Shown: positions 17,200-26,615 of the stretch, piece after piece
Layout: each line of letters starts with the position of its first letter
Position numbering within the stretch: position 1 is the stretch's first letter
Source: Bacteroidota bacterium
GTDB taxonomy: Bacteria; Bacteroidota; Bacteroidia; Bacteroidales; VadinHA17
NCBI GenBank assembly: GCA_018262715.1
Contig: JADFDS010000041.1
Coordinates: 69,697 to 133,696, forward strand
DNA: 64,000 bases
Direction of reading: 5' to 3'
Position numbers and translations under genes: made by a program
The notes under the pieces: model-generated
What the model was told of the DNA's origin: nothing
The model's database searches: none
The model's input: the letters and a program-made list of their open reading frames with translations, nothing else

Positions 17200-18522
17200 T
17201 CAGGGCTCCAGGAACAGCGAGTCTGACCTCCTGATCTTCTGGCCCATAGCGATGAGCGATGACCCGATGGTGCAGTCAAGACACCTGTGATACCTGCATC
17301 TCAGGTTCCTCAGCTCCAGCAGAGCCTGTGAAGCGAAGGCCGACTCCGGCTTCAGTCCCGCCCGGGCGAAGTCGGTCACCACACTGTTCTCTTCCGGGGG
17401 CAGAGAGTCAAGGATCTCCACAGCCCTGTCACACCACTCCTGCTGTTGCCTGACCTTGCCGTAGACGAATAACAACGGTGCAATGGCGTTGATGATGAGC
17501 AGGTCTACGGACTGTTTGCCGGCGCGGCCCGCCACCGGAGGCGCCTCGCGTCCGAACTGGTAGTGACTGTTCCAGTAAGATGAGGCGCTGACGCTCAGCA
17601 GTGCACGGAGGCTCTCCCGGTCACTGCAGCCAAGCACCCTCGAGAAGAGCCCGTCACTGTGGCTGAGCAGTGCCGCCAGCTGGGAGAGCCTGACAGTGGG
17701 GAAATTGGCGGGCCGCAGCCTGTGAAACTTCCAGAGCCATCCGTCAACGGGCTGAAGTGAGTACTTGGCGCGAAGCACCCGGTACTCCCTCGACAACAGG
17801 AGATAATAACCGTCGCTCACCGCCTCCCTGAAAAGAGCCCCGTCAAGCAACCCCGCAGTGCCATACAGCAAGGCCTCGACCTGCATGAGCTGGTCAGCGT
17901 GCTTTCTTATGATTTTAAGAGGAAGGCGGGCTGCCAGTATCTCAAAGGGATCAGTGTTTACCCTGAAACCGAAGTAGCGGGTGACCAGCCGGTAAAGAGT
18001 CTCTTCCCAGTCATTGCCGGTCTTTGCCAGAATCTCCCTGATCTCGTCATGTTTCCTTTCGAGCCGTTCGACGGCAACGGACCACAGCCAGTGCTTGATC
18101 CTGAAACCGTCAGAAAATCCTATCAGTCCGCTGCATGGCAGGGGCGAAGGATTATTCATGAAATCGAGGTAGTTTTCCCACAAAACGGGATCGAAAACGG
18201 GGCGGGCTGTTATCAGCCTTCGGCCGGAAGCCGTATAGACGTCTGCATCCTCATTATATACAAGGTGCAGAATGACGTTGTCATAAGCGTGATCAGTGTG
18301 ATGCCCGTGCCGGTACCAATCAGATGCATTTACATGGATCTCGGTGTTCCCGGCCCATTCGGTACCGCCGATATTCAGCCTCGTGTTGAAAAAGTCAGGA
18401 CCGGAATCACGGTTGTACTCTCCCGGGGTTATTACCTCAATGGGGCCGGCTTCCCTGTCGCACAGGCTCCCGCCCTCAAAGAACAGGTTTTTCCACAGCC
18501 AGTGGAGGAACTCTTCTTTCAT
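17200..18522 (-). CDS. DUF2851 family protein
   Basis: A 440-residue cytoplasmic protein of the DUF2851 family, found mainly in Bacteroidota and of unknown function. Recognised by the start MKEEFLHWLWKNLFFEGG, the motif GEYNRDSGPDFFNTRLNIGG, and EIHVNASDWYRHGHHTDHAY with VILHLVY, which resembles a nuclease-like acidic/histidine arrangement. The C-terminus carries a cysteine set LRCRYHRCLDCTIG that may bind zinc. An upstream in-frame start at 18582 would add 20 non-conserved residues and overlap the promoter. A nuclease role is only a possibility. Confidence 0.85.
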   Translation of the reverse strand: MKEEFLHWLWKNLFFEGGSLCDREAGPIEVITPGEYNRDSGPDFFNTRLNIGGTEWAGNTEIHVNASDWYRHGHHTDHAYDNVILHLVYNEDADVYTASGRRLITARPVFDPVLWENYLDFMNNPSPLPCSGLIGFSDGFRIKHWLWSVAVERLERKHDEIREILAKTGNDWEETLYRLVTRYFGFRVNTDPFEILAARLPLKIIRKHADQLMQVEALLYGTAGLLDGALFREAVSDGYYLLLSREYRVLRAKYSLQPVDGWLWKFHRLRPANFPTVRLSQLAALLSHSDGLFSRVLGCSDRESLRALLSVSASSYWNSHYQFGREAPPVAGRAGKQSVDLLIINAIAPLLFVYGKVRQQQEWCDRAVEILDSLPPEENSVVTDFARAGLKPESAFASQALLELRNLRCRYHRCLDCTIGSSLIAMGQKIRRSDSLFLEP

Positions 18523-18551
18523 GATAGGTAATCTTAAGAAATGCAGCCTAT

Positions 18552-18583
18552 CAAATTTAAGAACAATGTTCCAAAAGCGCAAA
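18552..18583 (-). promoter_or_regulatory. Promoter of the DUF2851 gene
   Basis: TTTG (18583-18580), 20 bases, TAAATTTG (18559-18552) on the minus strand, about 30 bases before the chosen start. It supports the start at 18522. Confidence 0.6.
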
Positions 18584-18728
18584 AAAAAGCTGCATTACGG
18601 GCAGCACCTGAATTATTTGACGAAGCAGTTTAAAAATGATGTGAATGAAATAACAACAACAGCAGGTTTTGCTATAATTTTACTATTCCTTAAACCCCAA
18701 ACCACAATTATTATAATTCCATACCAGT

Positions 18729-20045
18729 ATGAAGACACTTACTAAAGCCCTGGCTGTGCTGGTTCTATTCAGCATGGCCATCAATGCAGAAGCCCAGATT
18801 AAAGTAGACCTGAAGAAGAAACTCGAGCAGCAGGTCAACCGGCGTCTTAACCAGAAAGCTGACCAGGCCATTGACAAGGCTCTTGATACAGTTGAGGACA
18901 GTATCAGGGGTGATGTAAAGAAAGACGGCAATGCAGGCGGCAACGCAACCGGTCAGAACAGCGGCAATGCCCAGCCGCAGGGCAAGTCGGGCCAGAACGC
19001 GGATGCACAGTCCGGCGGCCAGCAGGAGCCTGCCTTCCAGTCATATTCAAAGTATGATTTCATTCCCGGAGAGAAAGTAATCTTCTATGATGATTTCAGT
19101 CAGGATGCCGTGGGCGATTTCCCGGCATTGTGGAACACCAACGGCTCTGCCGAGGTGGTGACCACAAATCTCTTTCCGGGGAAATGGATGAGGTTCGTCA
19201 TGAACCAGTGCGTCTGGACGGATGAACTTCTCAAACTGCCTGAGAATTATACAATAGAATATGATGTGATTCCCCAGGGCGGGCTTGAAGGCGAGGGGAT
19301 GTCAGGGTGGCACATGAAACTCATGCAGGCTAAGAATGCGAAGGCATGGGATGGCGGGACTCAACCCGGAAACGGCGGTTTCGAATTCAGGATTGAGTAT
19401 TTTGGCAGGCCAAGCTACCACACATGGCTTTACGGGCAGGAGTGCTCGGTTTCAAACCTGAGCGGTTATGTTGAAGGTGAACAGTACAAGCAGAAGATCA
19501 ACAAGCTGTACCATATAGCAATTTGGGTTCAGAAGACAAGGATCAGGGTTTACCAGGATCAGAACAAGATTATTGACCTTCCGAGGGCATTCCCCGCCGG
19601 GTGCGTGAAGCCTGACAGGATCCGCTTTGAATATGGCGCTGCGATGATTTCCAACATCCGCATCGCCGTAGGCGCCCCTGACATGCGCAACAAGCTTATC
19701 ACCGAAGGCAAACTGGTCACTTACGGAATTTACTTCGACGTCAACAAGGACGTTGTCAAGCCCGAATCATACGGAACCCTGAAGGAGATTGCAACAGTAC
19801 TGCAGGAAAACCCGGATGTTAAGGTAAAGATTGTGGGCCATACTGACTCAGACGGCGCCGATGCCTCCAATCTCGACCTTTCAAAGAGGCGCGGCGCCTC
19901 GGTGAAGAATGAGCTGGTGAAGAACTTCGGCATAGAGGCCTCCCGCCTGGAGTCTGACGGCATGGGTGAGAGCCAGCCGGTGGCGCCGAATGACACCCCG
20001 GCCAACAAGGCACTCAACAGAAGGGTTGAACTGATCAAACTGTAG
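18729..20045 (+). CDS. Secreted OmpA-domain protein with laminin-G-like middle
   Basis: A 438-residue exported protein. A signal peptide ends near residue 22 (INAEAQ). Residues 23-65 are a charged helix (VDLKKKLEQQVNRRLNQKAD), 66-100 a low-complexity Gly/Asn/Gln linker, 110-320 a beta-rich domain starting at YDDFSQDAVGDFP that resembles a concanavalin/laminin-G fold, and 330-438 an OmpA-C domain with GHTDSDGADASNLDLSKRRG and NRRVELIKL, which binds peptidoglycan. It is the first of four plus-strand genes spaced about 50 bases apart that all encode exported proteins. The likely role is to anchor something to the cell wall; the partner is unknown. Confidence 0.8.
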   Translation: MKTLTKALAVLVLFSMAINAEAQIKVDLKKKLEQQVNRRLNQKADQAIDKALDTVEDSIRGDVKKDGNAGGNATGQNSGNAQPQGKSGQNADAQSGGQQEPAFQSYSKYDFIPGEKVIFYDDFSQDAVGDFPALWNTNGSAEVVTTNLFPGKWMRFVMNQCVWTDELLKLPENYTIEYDVIPQGGLEGEGMSGWHMKLMQAKNAKAWDGGTQPGNGGFEFRIEYFGRPSYHTWLYGQECSVSNLSGYVEGEQYKQKINKLYHIAIWVQKTRIRVYQDQNKIIDLPRAFPAGCVKPDRIRFEYGAAMISNIRIAVGAPDMRNKLITEGKLVTYGIYFDVNKDVVKPESYGTLKEIATVLQENPDVKVKIVGHTDSDGADASNLDLSKRRGASVKNELVKNFGIEASRLESDGMGESQPVAPNDTPANKALNRRVELIKL

Positions 20046-20100
20046 AAATAATTTCCCTGAACTTTATCATTCCGGACAAATAATTAATAACTGCAAGCAG

Positions 20101-21096
20101 ATGAAACGGATACTGTTGATATTAGTGGCAGCCGGTATTGTTCTTACCGGAGCCGCACAGACGCGGACACAGGAATATATGAAGAAGATACCAGCCCTCC
20201 CGAAGGATTCATGCAATGCGACAAGGTCATCGGTTGAAGGCTTTGTCAGCCAGGTCTCGGCACTAAGGGACGAGCTCGTCACCGAGATCGAAGGGATAAG
20301 GGAAGCGGTTGACTCGCACATGGAATCAAATGCCGATGTGGCAGAGGCAAATGCCATGAAGCAGATGGCACAGATGTACGGCATGTCACAGGCTGACATC
20401 AACAAGTTGAAAAATGCAAAGGACATGTCAGACGCTGACAAACAGGCCCTTGCAAACAAGATGGTGATGCAGCAGGCCAACATGAGTATGGATGAGGCAA
20501 AGAACCTCTCGAAAATGAGCGAGGCAGGAAGGAAGGCATATGCCGAGGCGTATGCGGTTGAAGCAATGGCAACTGCACAGAATGATCCGAACCAGGAAGC
20601 CAAAAGCAACAATGCAAAGAACATGTACCAGAGCGGTGTTGCCCAGCAGGCTGCGATCTCAAAAATCAATGAGATAACCACCCGGATCGCAGCCCTCTAC
20701 AGCCCCATTGAAAAAGACCCTGAAAGGCAGAAGATGCTTGACCGGATGAAAGCCTGGAACAACCAGCTGACTTCCATGATGGGAATAGTCAGTGACGGTG
20801 AGGCTCGCATAATGGACTCACTCAGCCTGAGAATACAGAATGAGCAGATAGCTTACTGTAACAAATACACTCCCCAATACAGGGCTGCTCTGCGAAAACA
20901 TCTTCAGACAGTGAAGGCATCGATGCCTGACTACAAGAAATTCGGAGACATAAACGCGGAGACAACCAAAATCCAGACCGGAATTGACATGCCGGAAGAG
21001 GGGAAAGAACTTGCCTCCCTGGAAGCAATAGCCGATTACCTCAGGGCATTGGAGGAGGTTTACAGGTACAAGCTGTACTATTCTGATGAATACTGA
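20101..21096 (+). CDS. Secreted helical protein of unknown function
   Basis: I do not recognise this 331-residue protein. It has a signal peptide (MKRILLILVAAGIVLTGAAQ) and is then almost all helix, rich in Ala, Met, Gln and Lys. The pattern suggests coiled coils, for example residues 75-175 (MKQMAQMYGMSQADINKLKN and onward) and a later segment from ISKINEITTRIAALY. Only two cysteines are seen (in DSCNAT and AYCNKY). It lies 55 bases behind the OmpA-domain gene and 53 before the TPR gene. A periplasmic adaptor or filament role is a guess from shape only. Confidence 0.6.
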   Translation: MKRILLILVAAGIVLTGAAQTRTQEYMKKIPALPKDSCNATRSSVEGFVSQVSALRDELVTEIEGIREAVDSHMESNADVAEANAMKQMAQMYGMSQADINKLKNAKDMSDADKQALANKMVMQQANMSMDEAKNLSKMSEAGRKAYAEAYAVEAMATAQNDPNQEAKSNNAKNMYQSGVAQQAAISKINEITTRIAALYSPIEKDPERQKMLDRMKAWNNQLTSMMGIVSDGEARIMDSLSLRIQNEQIAYCNKYTPQYRAALRKHLQTVKASMPDYKKFGDINAETTKIQTGIDMPEEGKELASLEAIADYLRALEEVYRYKLYYSDEY

Positions 21097-21149
21097 TTAT
21101 CCTTCTGACAGAGGTTCCGTACTGTACATATTAATTAATATTTGATTGC

Positions 21150-23258
21150 ATGAGACACATACTTGTGTTACTGATGCTGTCTGTATCCCTTCTGATGAGC
21201 GGACAGACAGGCCAGTCTACGGATCAGATCAGGCAGCGGATGGCTGAGATCAGGAGAACCACCAACTGGGATGACCCTGCCGCAGCGGCGAAAGCCAATG
21301 CCGAGATAAAAAAACTGGCAGCACAGATGGGCGGTGGACAACCCCCTGTGAGTTTCGGCAGCGGACAGGCCGGAAAGGCGGAACCAGCCACGCCGGAAAC
21401 AATCGCCGTAAAGTCGTCCGATGTCACAACCGGAAATATAGCAGCAATCGCACAGCGGTTTTACTCCAGGTCATACAAAACACTGGATGCGGCCGGTAAA
21501 ACACAGTTCGACCAGCATTTCAGGGAAGCGGCTGCTGATGACTTCACATTCCGGTCAGTAAGGAAGCTCTCCGGCATCGGCGGAGTGCTCATCAGCATGG
21601 GTGATGACCATAACCTCGCATGCGTGTATCTTGCAGCAGCCGTCAAAGCCATGCCTGATGACACACTGAGTGTGAATAACTTCGGGGCATATCTCAGAAT
21701 CATTGACTCAGTAAAAGCTTCCATTCCGGTACTTCTGTATGCAGACAAACTGTACGGAGAAAGTCCGATTGTGCTGACACAGCTTGGCTGCAGCTACCTG
21801 GAACTCGGTCATGAGAAGGAAGCCGAGAGCTATCTTAAGGAAGCCCTGGAGTATAATCCCGGTTTTGGTCAGGCCCATACGGCTCTCTGTGAGCTGTATA
21901 TCAGGCAGGGCAGGCTGGAGGATGCGCTTGTTGAGTTGTTTGCAGGAGTAAAAGGGATGGGGGCCTCCTATGCAAGAGCATCAGGCAACTACGCCTACCT
22001 GCAGCAGCAGGCTGAAAAAGCAGGTGAAAACGGCAACCAGAGCGCCAAGGAAGCATTCTGGGACGAGACCAGGAACCAGATCAGTCCCGATGATGCCCTC
22101 GCACCCCTGGTGCCATCTGTTGATCGCCTTAAAATGCCATCCTTTCCAACTTGCCAGAAGATAACCGACTGGATGGAGGGAGGAGGATACGGGACTTCCG
22201 TACAGACTTACAACAGGATGCACAGTTTGCTCATGAAGTTTTCCGAAGAGTTACTTCAGGTCCATAAGGAATTGCCGGAGTTGCCTCCCAATGCCGTACT
22301 TCGTGATTATCCCAATGAAAGATTCGCCCTTGACTGCATAACAGAGTATTTCTTCAGGGAGTCGGAGGAAGAGGCACATGACTTCAACGATGCATATGAT
22401 GCAATAATGGACGAAGTCAATGCTGAGGCAGAAGCCTATCTTCAGAACAAGGAGACGTACACAAAGGAGTACGTGCGTTGCGCTGAGGGGTGCGGTGGCG
22501 ACGGCTACTGTATTGAGGAGTGTCACCGGGTATATTGCACGAAGGAATGTCCTGCAGCCAATATCTATAATAAAAGTCTGCAGGGGCACTGGGAAGATTA
22601 CCTGTACCAGTTCAATGAAACTGTCGACAGGCAGAAGGAGATACTGAATGACCTGTATGAATTTTCAGCCCGGTGGTTCTCGAAGATTGAAAGTCCTTAC
22701 TGGAGTAAGATTTATGCCTATGAAATACAACGGGTTGCCCTTTCGGCGATCATGAATGTCTACTCGGCACACGCCAGACCCTTCCAGTGGCCTGCGCATA
22801 ATGACTGCGGCACCGACTGCTCCGCGTATGCCAATCCTGCACCGCCCCCTCCGGAAGATGCGGAGGAAAAGGAACCCAAAGGGAATGAATGCCCTGAAGA
22901 TAAAAAGCTCAATATCGGCCTGGGGATATGCAGTATCGCACTTGATTGTGAGAGTGCGGAATTCGGTTGTTCGGCAGGTGCCGCTGTTTCAATAAAAAGA
23001 AATTTCAAAAATAAGAGCACCTCCACTTTTCTTGGTGTCGGCGCAGAGGCAGGGCTGGGATTTGCACACGCTGAGGCAAATGCCGGGGTTACTATGACCA
23101 GGCATGACAACGGAGACCTGGATGTGGGCGTAAAGGCGGAGCTAACCGGAACTGTCGGCGTGGGCCCCGGATCAACAGGCAAAAACTATGAAATGAATGT
23201 AACCGTGATGGAAGGTCTGAAAACTGAAACCAAGGACGTGATAGGCATTGGTTTTTAA
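21150..23258 (+). CDS. Secreted TPR protein with cysteine cluster and glycine-rich C-terminus
   Basis: A 702-residue exported protein of unknown function. After the signal peptide (to about residue 18) comes a helical stretch, then tetratricopeptide-like repeats at about 175-270 (LGCSYLELGHEKEAESYLKE). Residues 444-467 hold six cysteines as three CxxxC pairs, more cysteines occur at about 550-560 and 595-620, and a proline-rich PAPPPPEDAEEKEP linker lies before the end. The last 100 residues (KRNFKNKSTSTFLGVGAEAG and on) alternate polar and nonpolar and look like beta strands of a barrel or surface domain. It is third in the four-gene secreted set. Confidence 0.62.
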   Translation: MRHILVLLMLSVSLLMSGQTGQSTDQIRQRMAEIRRTTNWDDPAAAAKANAEIKKLAAQMGGGQPPVSFGSGQAGKAEPATPETIAVKSSDVTTGNIAAIAQRFYSRSYKTLDAAGKTQFDQHFREAAADDFTFRSVRKLSGIGGVLISMGDDHNLACVYLAAAVKAMPDDTLSVNNFGAYLRIIDSVKASIPVLLYADKLYGESPIVLTQLGCSYLELGHEKEAESYLKEALEYNPGFGQAHTALCELYIRQGRLEDALVELFAGVKGMGASYARASGNYAYLQQQAEKAGENGNQSAKEAFWDETRNQISPDDALAPLVPSVDRLKMPSFPTCQKITDWMEGGGYGTSVQTYNRMHSLLMKFSEELLQVHKELPELPPNAVLRDYPNERFALDCITEYFFRESEEEAHDFNDAYDAIMDEVNAEAEAYLQNKETYTKEYVRCAEGCGGDGYCIEECHRVYCTKECPAANIYNKSLQGHWEDYLYQFNETVDRQKEILNDLYEFSARWFSKIESPYWSKIYAYEIQRVALSAIMNVYSAHARPFQWPAHNDCGTDCSAYANPAPPPPEDAEEKEPKGNECPEDKKLNIGLGICSIALDCESAEFGCSAGAAVSIKRNFKNKSTSTFLGVGAEAGLGFAHAEANAGVTMTRHDNGDLDVGVKAELTGTVGVGPGSTGKNYEMNVTVMEGLKTETKDVIGIGF

Positions 23259-23308
23259 TCATTAAATATTCCCGGACTCAGGGATTTACACAAACGACAA
23301 GCGCTATA

Positions 23309-24295
23309 ATGAAAAAGACACTTTTCTGCATGCTCATGCTTGCAGCGGCTTTGAGTTCCCCCGCACAGGATAATGCCTCGCTTGCTGACAGGCCGGGCAC
23401 CTTCGAGATACTCAGCCGCACTGACTACGCCTGGCACGAATGCGGATTCACACAGGCTGACATGACCGCCAACCTCGAAAGAATCAAGGATGTAATTGAG
23501 GTGGTCAGGCAGAATCCTGTTCTCAGTGATATCAAAGGCTTTGCCGCCCGGGCAAGGCTCCATACCATGTCAATGACCTGTAAACGGGAGGTGTGGTATG
23601 GTGTGCCGGTAAGAGTCGCCTTTGAAATATGTACTTTCTTTTACAATAAGGAAGGCAAGGTGGTCTACAATACAATGGAGCCTCCGTCGTGGTCACTCTG
23701 CACCAACGACTTTATTCCGGGCTGGTCTGATATTTTCGACATCAAATATTCCTACTTCACTGTTCCGTTGAGGAAGAAAACCGTGGAGCCCGGCATAGAT
23801 GTCTATGACGGAGAATGCTGGGTCCTCTTTAACCCTGACCGTCCTCCCTACTGGATCCCGGTAACTGTGGAAGAGGCTTTCAGGGCAGCAAGAGAGTTCT
23901 CCGCGAAAGAGACAAATGAGGTCGCTGCAGCATACAACAGGCAGTTTCTTGACCAGGAATGGGCAGCAATACCGGAGGAGGACCGGCAGAAACCGGCATA
24001 TTTCGGCGGCGGGCTGGCACGGGTATCAGCTTCGCCCGGCTATGGCGGGCAGGACAGCATATTCCCGCAGATCATGAAGGTGAATCCTGCTTACCCTGAC
24101 CGGACCCTTCCCCATTCGGCAATACAGTTCATGTGGTTCAGGTCGGTTCAGAACAAGCAGTACATGAAGAAACAACTCGATGAATGCAGGGAATATCTCA
24201 AAAAGGAACGGACAAGCGGATGTGACCTGACACGCTTTGAACTGTCATTCGGGATGACTGACATCCGGAACCTTGCGGAGGAAATAGGCAGATGA
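23309..24295 (+). CDS. Secreted protein of unknown function
   Basis: I do not recognise this 328-residue protein. It has a signal peptide cleaved near residue 20 (LSSPAQDN) and a mixed alpha/beta body rich in Trp and Tyr (EPPSWSLCTNDFIPGWSDIF, DRPPYWIPVTVEEAFRAA). It ends the four-gene set, 50 bases after the TPR gene. The next gene, an MFS transporter, is 136 bases away and probably separate. Confidence 0.58.
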   Translation: MKKTLFCMLMLAAALSSPAQDNASLADRPGTFEILSRTDYAWHECGFTQADMTANLERIKDVIEVVRQNPVLSDIKGFAARARLHTMSMTCKREVWYGVPVRVAFEICTFFYNKEGKVVYNTMEPPSWSLCTNDFIPGWSDIFDIKYSYFTVPLRKKTVEPGIDVYDGECWVLFNPDRPPYWIPVTVEEAFRAAREFSAKETNEVAAAYNRQFLDQEWAAIPEEDRQKPAYFGGGLARVSASPGYGGQDSIFPQIMKVNPAYPDRTLPHSAIQFMWFRSVQNKQYMKKQLDECREYLKKERTSGCDLTRFELSFGMTDIRNLAEEIGR

Positions 24296-24431
24296 GGTAA
24301 TTGTCGGTTCTGCAGGTACGAAATCTTGATCTCAGCAAATCAGGATCAGAAATTTCTCAAGTCAGAAATATTGATCAACTTTGCATCCCGGACCATTGTT
24401 TTATTAGTCACAATTATTCACGGGGGTCAAT

Positions 24432-25652
24432 ATGTCGTCTGACTGGAAGAAAGTTTTCGCAATAATTTTTTCCGGGCAACTGGTCTCAACGCTGAGCAGC
24501 TATGTGGTGGGTTATGCCGTTATCTTCTGGCTCAGTGTTGAAACCCGTTCTGCCGAGGTGCTGGCCTATGCCACCATCGCTTCCCTCCTGCCTCAGATGG
24601 TTCTCGGCCTGTTCACCGGCGTGTTTATCGACCGGTGGAACCGCAAGCGGACAATGATCTTTGCCGACCTGTTCATTGCACTCTGCACGCTGGTATTGGC
24701 ATCACTCTTCTGGATTGCTGAGCCGAAAGTTTTCTACGTTTATCTCCTTCTGATGATTCGTTCGGCAGGGATGGCTTTCCATGTCCCGGCAATGCAGGCT
24801 TCTGTACCACTGCTGGCGCCGCAGGACAAGCTGATGAAGATAGCCGGGATAAATAATATGATTCACTCCGTAAGCACCATAGCCAGTCCTGCCCTGGCGG
24901 CGCTGCTCATCAGCCTGTTCAAGCTGCAGTGGATACTGCTGATCGATGTGGCAGGAGCCGTCATTGCCGTGGCAACCCTGCTGATGGTCCATATTCCCGA
25001 TCCTGAAAAGCTTGAGGAGGTTAAACCGCATCTCTGGAGGGAACTGCTTGAGGGATTTAAGGAGATTTACAGCAAGCCGGGGTTACTGTGGCTGTTCATC
25101 CTGGCGCTTACTGCCATGTTCTTCATCATGCCGGTGGCAGCCCTCTTTCCCCTTATGACCCTGGAACACTTCAGCGGAACGACGTACATGATGAGCATAG
25201 TTGAGATAGCATGGGGAATAGGAATGCTTATCGGCGGAGCCATTATCGGATACAAGCGGCTGAACAACTACAAGGTGGTGCTTATAAACCTGACCTACCT
25301 TGCCCTTGGGCTCACCTTTGTGTTTTCGGGAATCCTGCCGCCGACAGGTTTCGCATGGTTCGCCGGAGTGACTGCAATAGGTGGCATTTCCATGACTCTG
25401 TATTCAGGTTCATTCACAGTAATAGTGCAGACTATGGTTGAACCGGCAGCGCTGGGGAGGGTATTTTCGCTTTACGGGAGCATAACCCTTCTTCCTTCAA
25501 TGATAGGTCTTCTGGCCACCGGATTCATAGCTGATTCAATCGGTATCGCAAACGCGTTCATTATCTCGGGCACCGGCATTGCCCTGATGGGGATCTCTGC
25601 ATTCATGATTCCGCCGATACGGCAGATGGTAAGGTCAGAGATGAAGCCATAA
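24432..25652 (+). CDS. MFS exporter (12 TM, macrolide/siderophore efflux type)
   Basis: A 406-residue major facilitator protein with about twelve hydrophobic helices. Motif A is seen as GVFIDRWNRKRTMIF between helices 2 and 3, and SGQLVSTLSSYVVGYAVIFW at the start is typical of the group that includes EntS and macrolide exporters. Substrate unknown; outward drug or metabolite transport is the family rule. The stop codon at 25650-25652 is followed at once by a heptamer repeat array. Confidence 0.82.
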   Translation: MSSDWKKVFAIIFSGQLVSTLSSYVVGYAVIFWLSVETRSAEVLAYATIASLLPQMVLGLFTGVFIDRWNRKRTMIFADLFIALCTLVLASLFWIAEPKVFYVYLLLMIRSAGMAFHVPAMQASVPLLAPQDKLMKIAGINNMIHSVSTIASPALAALLISLFKLQWILLIDVAGAVIAVATLLMVHIPDPEKLEEVKPHLWRELLEGFKEIYSKPGLLWLFILALTAMFFIMPVAALFPLMTLEHFSGTTYMMSIVEIAWGIGMLIGGAIIGYKRLNNYKVVLINLTYLALGLTFVFSGILPPTGFAWFAGVTAIGGISMTLYSGSFTVIVQTMVEPAALGRVFSLYGSITLLPSMIGLLATGFIADSIGIANAFIISGTGIALMGISAFMIPPIRQMVRSEMKP

Positions 25653-25653
25653 G

Positions 25654-25790
25654 GAGTTGCGAATTGCGAATTGCGAATTGCGATGTGCGAATTGGAAACG
25701 GCGATGTGCGATGTGCGAATTGCGATTCTGCGATTAATACAGCACATCGCAAATCGCAAATCTCAAATCTCAAATCTCAAATCTTAAATC
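25654..25790. repeat. Heptamer repeat array in inverted halves
   Basis: Between the convergent MFS and pyrF genes lie copies of a 7-base unit. The left half is TTGCGAA/TTGCGAT (at least five near 25657-25691, with more up to 25735), the right half ATCGCAA then ATCTCAA (six near 25746-25787). The halves are nearly reverse complements, so the region can fold into a long imperfect hairpin. The right half runs into the pyrF coding end and supplies its stop codon. The same unit occurs at 27741-27803 and 63734-63765. Confidence 0.85.
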
Positions 25791-26604
25791 TCCCGGCGAG
25801 GCAGCGGGCCATCTCCTCCTGCATCTCGCGGGCCTTTTCTCCGGCAACGGCGTCAAAGTTCTCGGATGAATCTGCGTAGATGATACCCCGCGATGAGTTT
25901 ACCAGCAGGCCGCATTGATTGTTTATGCCATACCGGGCTACCTCCTCAAGGCTGCCTCCCTGTGCGCCCACACCGGGCACAAGAAGGAAATGATCCGGCA
26001 CAATCTTACGAATGTCAGCAAGCATCTCGGCACGGGTAGCACCCACCACATACATCAGGTTGTCAGTGGTGCCCCATCTCTGTGACACATTCAGTACCTT
26101 TTCAAAGAGCCTCTGTCCGGTGCCGGGATGATACTGGAAATCATCTGCACCCCTGTTTGAGGTAAGCGCAAGAATGATTGCCCATTTTCCTCCGTAGGAA
26201 AGAAACGGCGTAACAGAATCTTCTCCCATGTATGGTGCAACGGTCACCGCGTCAAACGGCATCTCTCCAAAAACCGCCCTCGCGTACATCTTCGAGGTGT
26301 TGCCTATGTCGCCCCGCTTGGCGTCAGCTATGATGAAGATATTTGTGTCGAGCTTGTTGATATACCTCACTGTTTTTTCCAGTGCTGCCATGCCCCTTGC
26401 GCCATATGACTCATAGAAGGCGAAGTTTGGCTTATAGGCCACGGTATACCTGTGAGTGGCATCTATTATCCTCCTGTTAAACTCGAAAATCGGTTCTTCC
26501 AGGCCTCCCAGGCTTGCCGGCAGTTTGGATATCTCGGGATCGAGCCCTACACAAAGGAAGGACTTCTTATTAAGAATATGATGGAATAATTCCCTCGAGG
26601 TCAT
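25777..26604 (-). CDS. pyrF: Orotidine 5'-phosphate decarboxylase
   Basis: PyrF, 275 residues, makes UMP from OMP. This is the long type found in Bacteroidota and mycobacteria. [10 protein letters not shown] marks the start, [13 protein letters not shown] binds phosphate/orotate, and [17 protein letters not shown] holds the catalytic Lys-Asp pair. The C-terminal GRFKI and its TGA stop are formed by heptamer-repeat sequence. It lies 11 bases behind prfA. Confidence 0.95.
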   Translation of the reverse strand: MTSRELFHHILNKKSFLCVGLDPEISKLPASLGGLEEPIFEFNRRIIDATHRYTVAYKPNFAFYESYGARGMAALEKTVRYINKLDTNIFIIADAKRGDIGNTSKMYARAVFGEMPFDAVTVAPYMGEDSVTPFLSYGGKWAIILALTSNRGADDFQYHPGTGQRLFEKVLNVSQRWGTTDNLMYVVGATRAEMLADIRKIVPDHFLLVPGVGAQGGSLEEVARYGINNQCGLLVNSSRGIIYADSSENFDAVAGEKAREMQEEMARCLAGRFKI

Positions 26605-26615
26605 GATAACACATA

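Noticed and set aside
25654-25790. CRISPR array
   Set aside because: The unit is 7 bases without spacers, and no cas genes are present.
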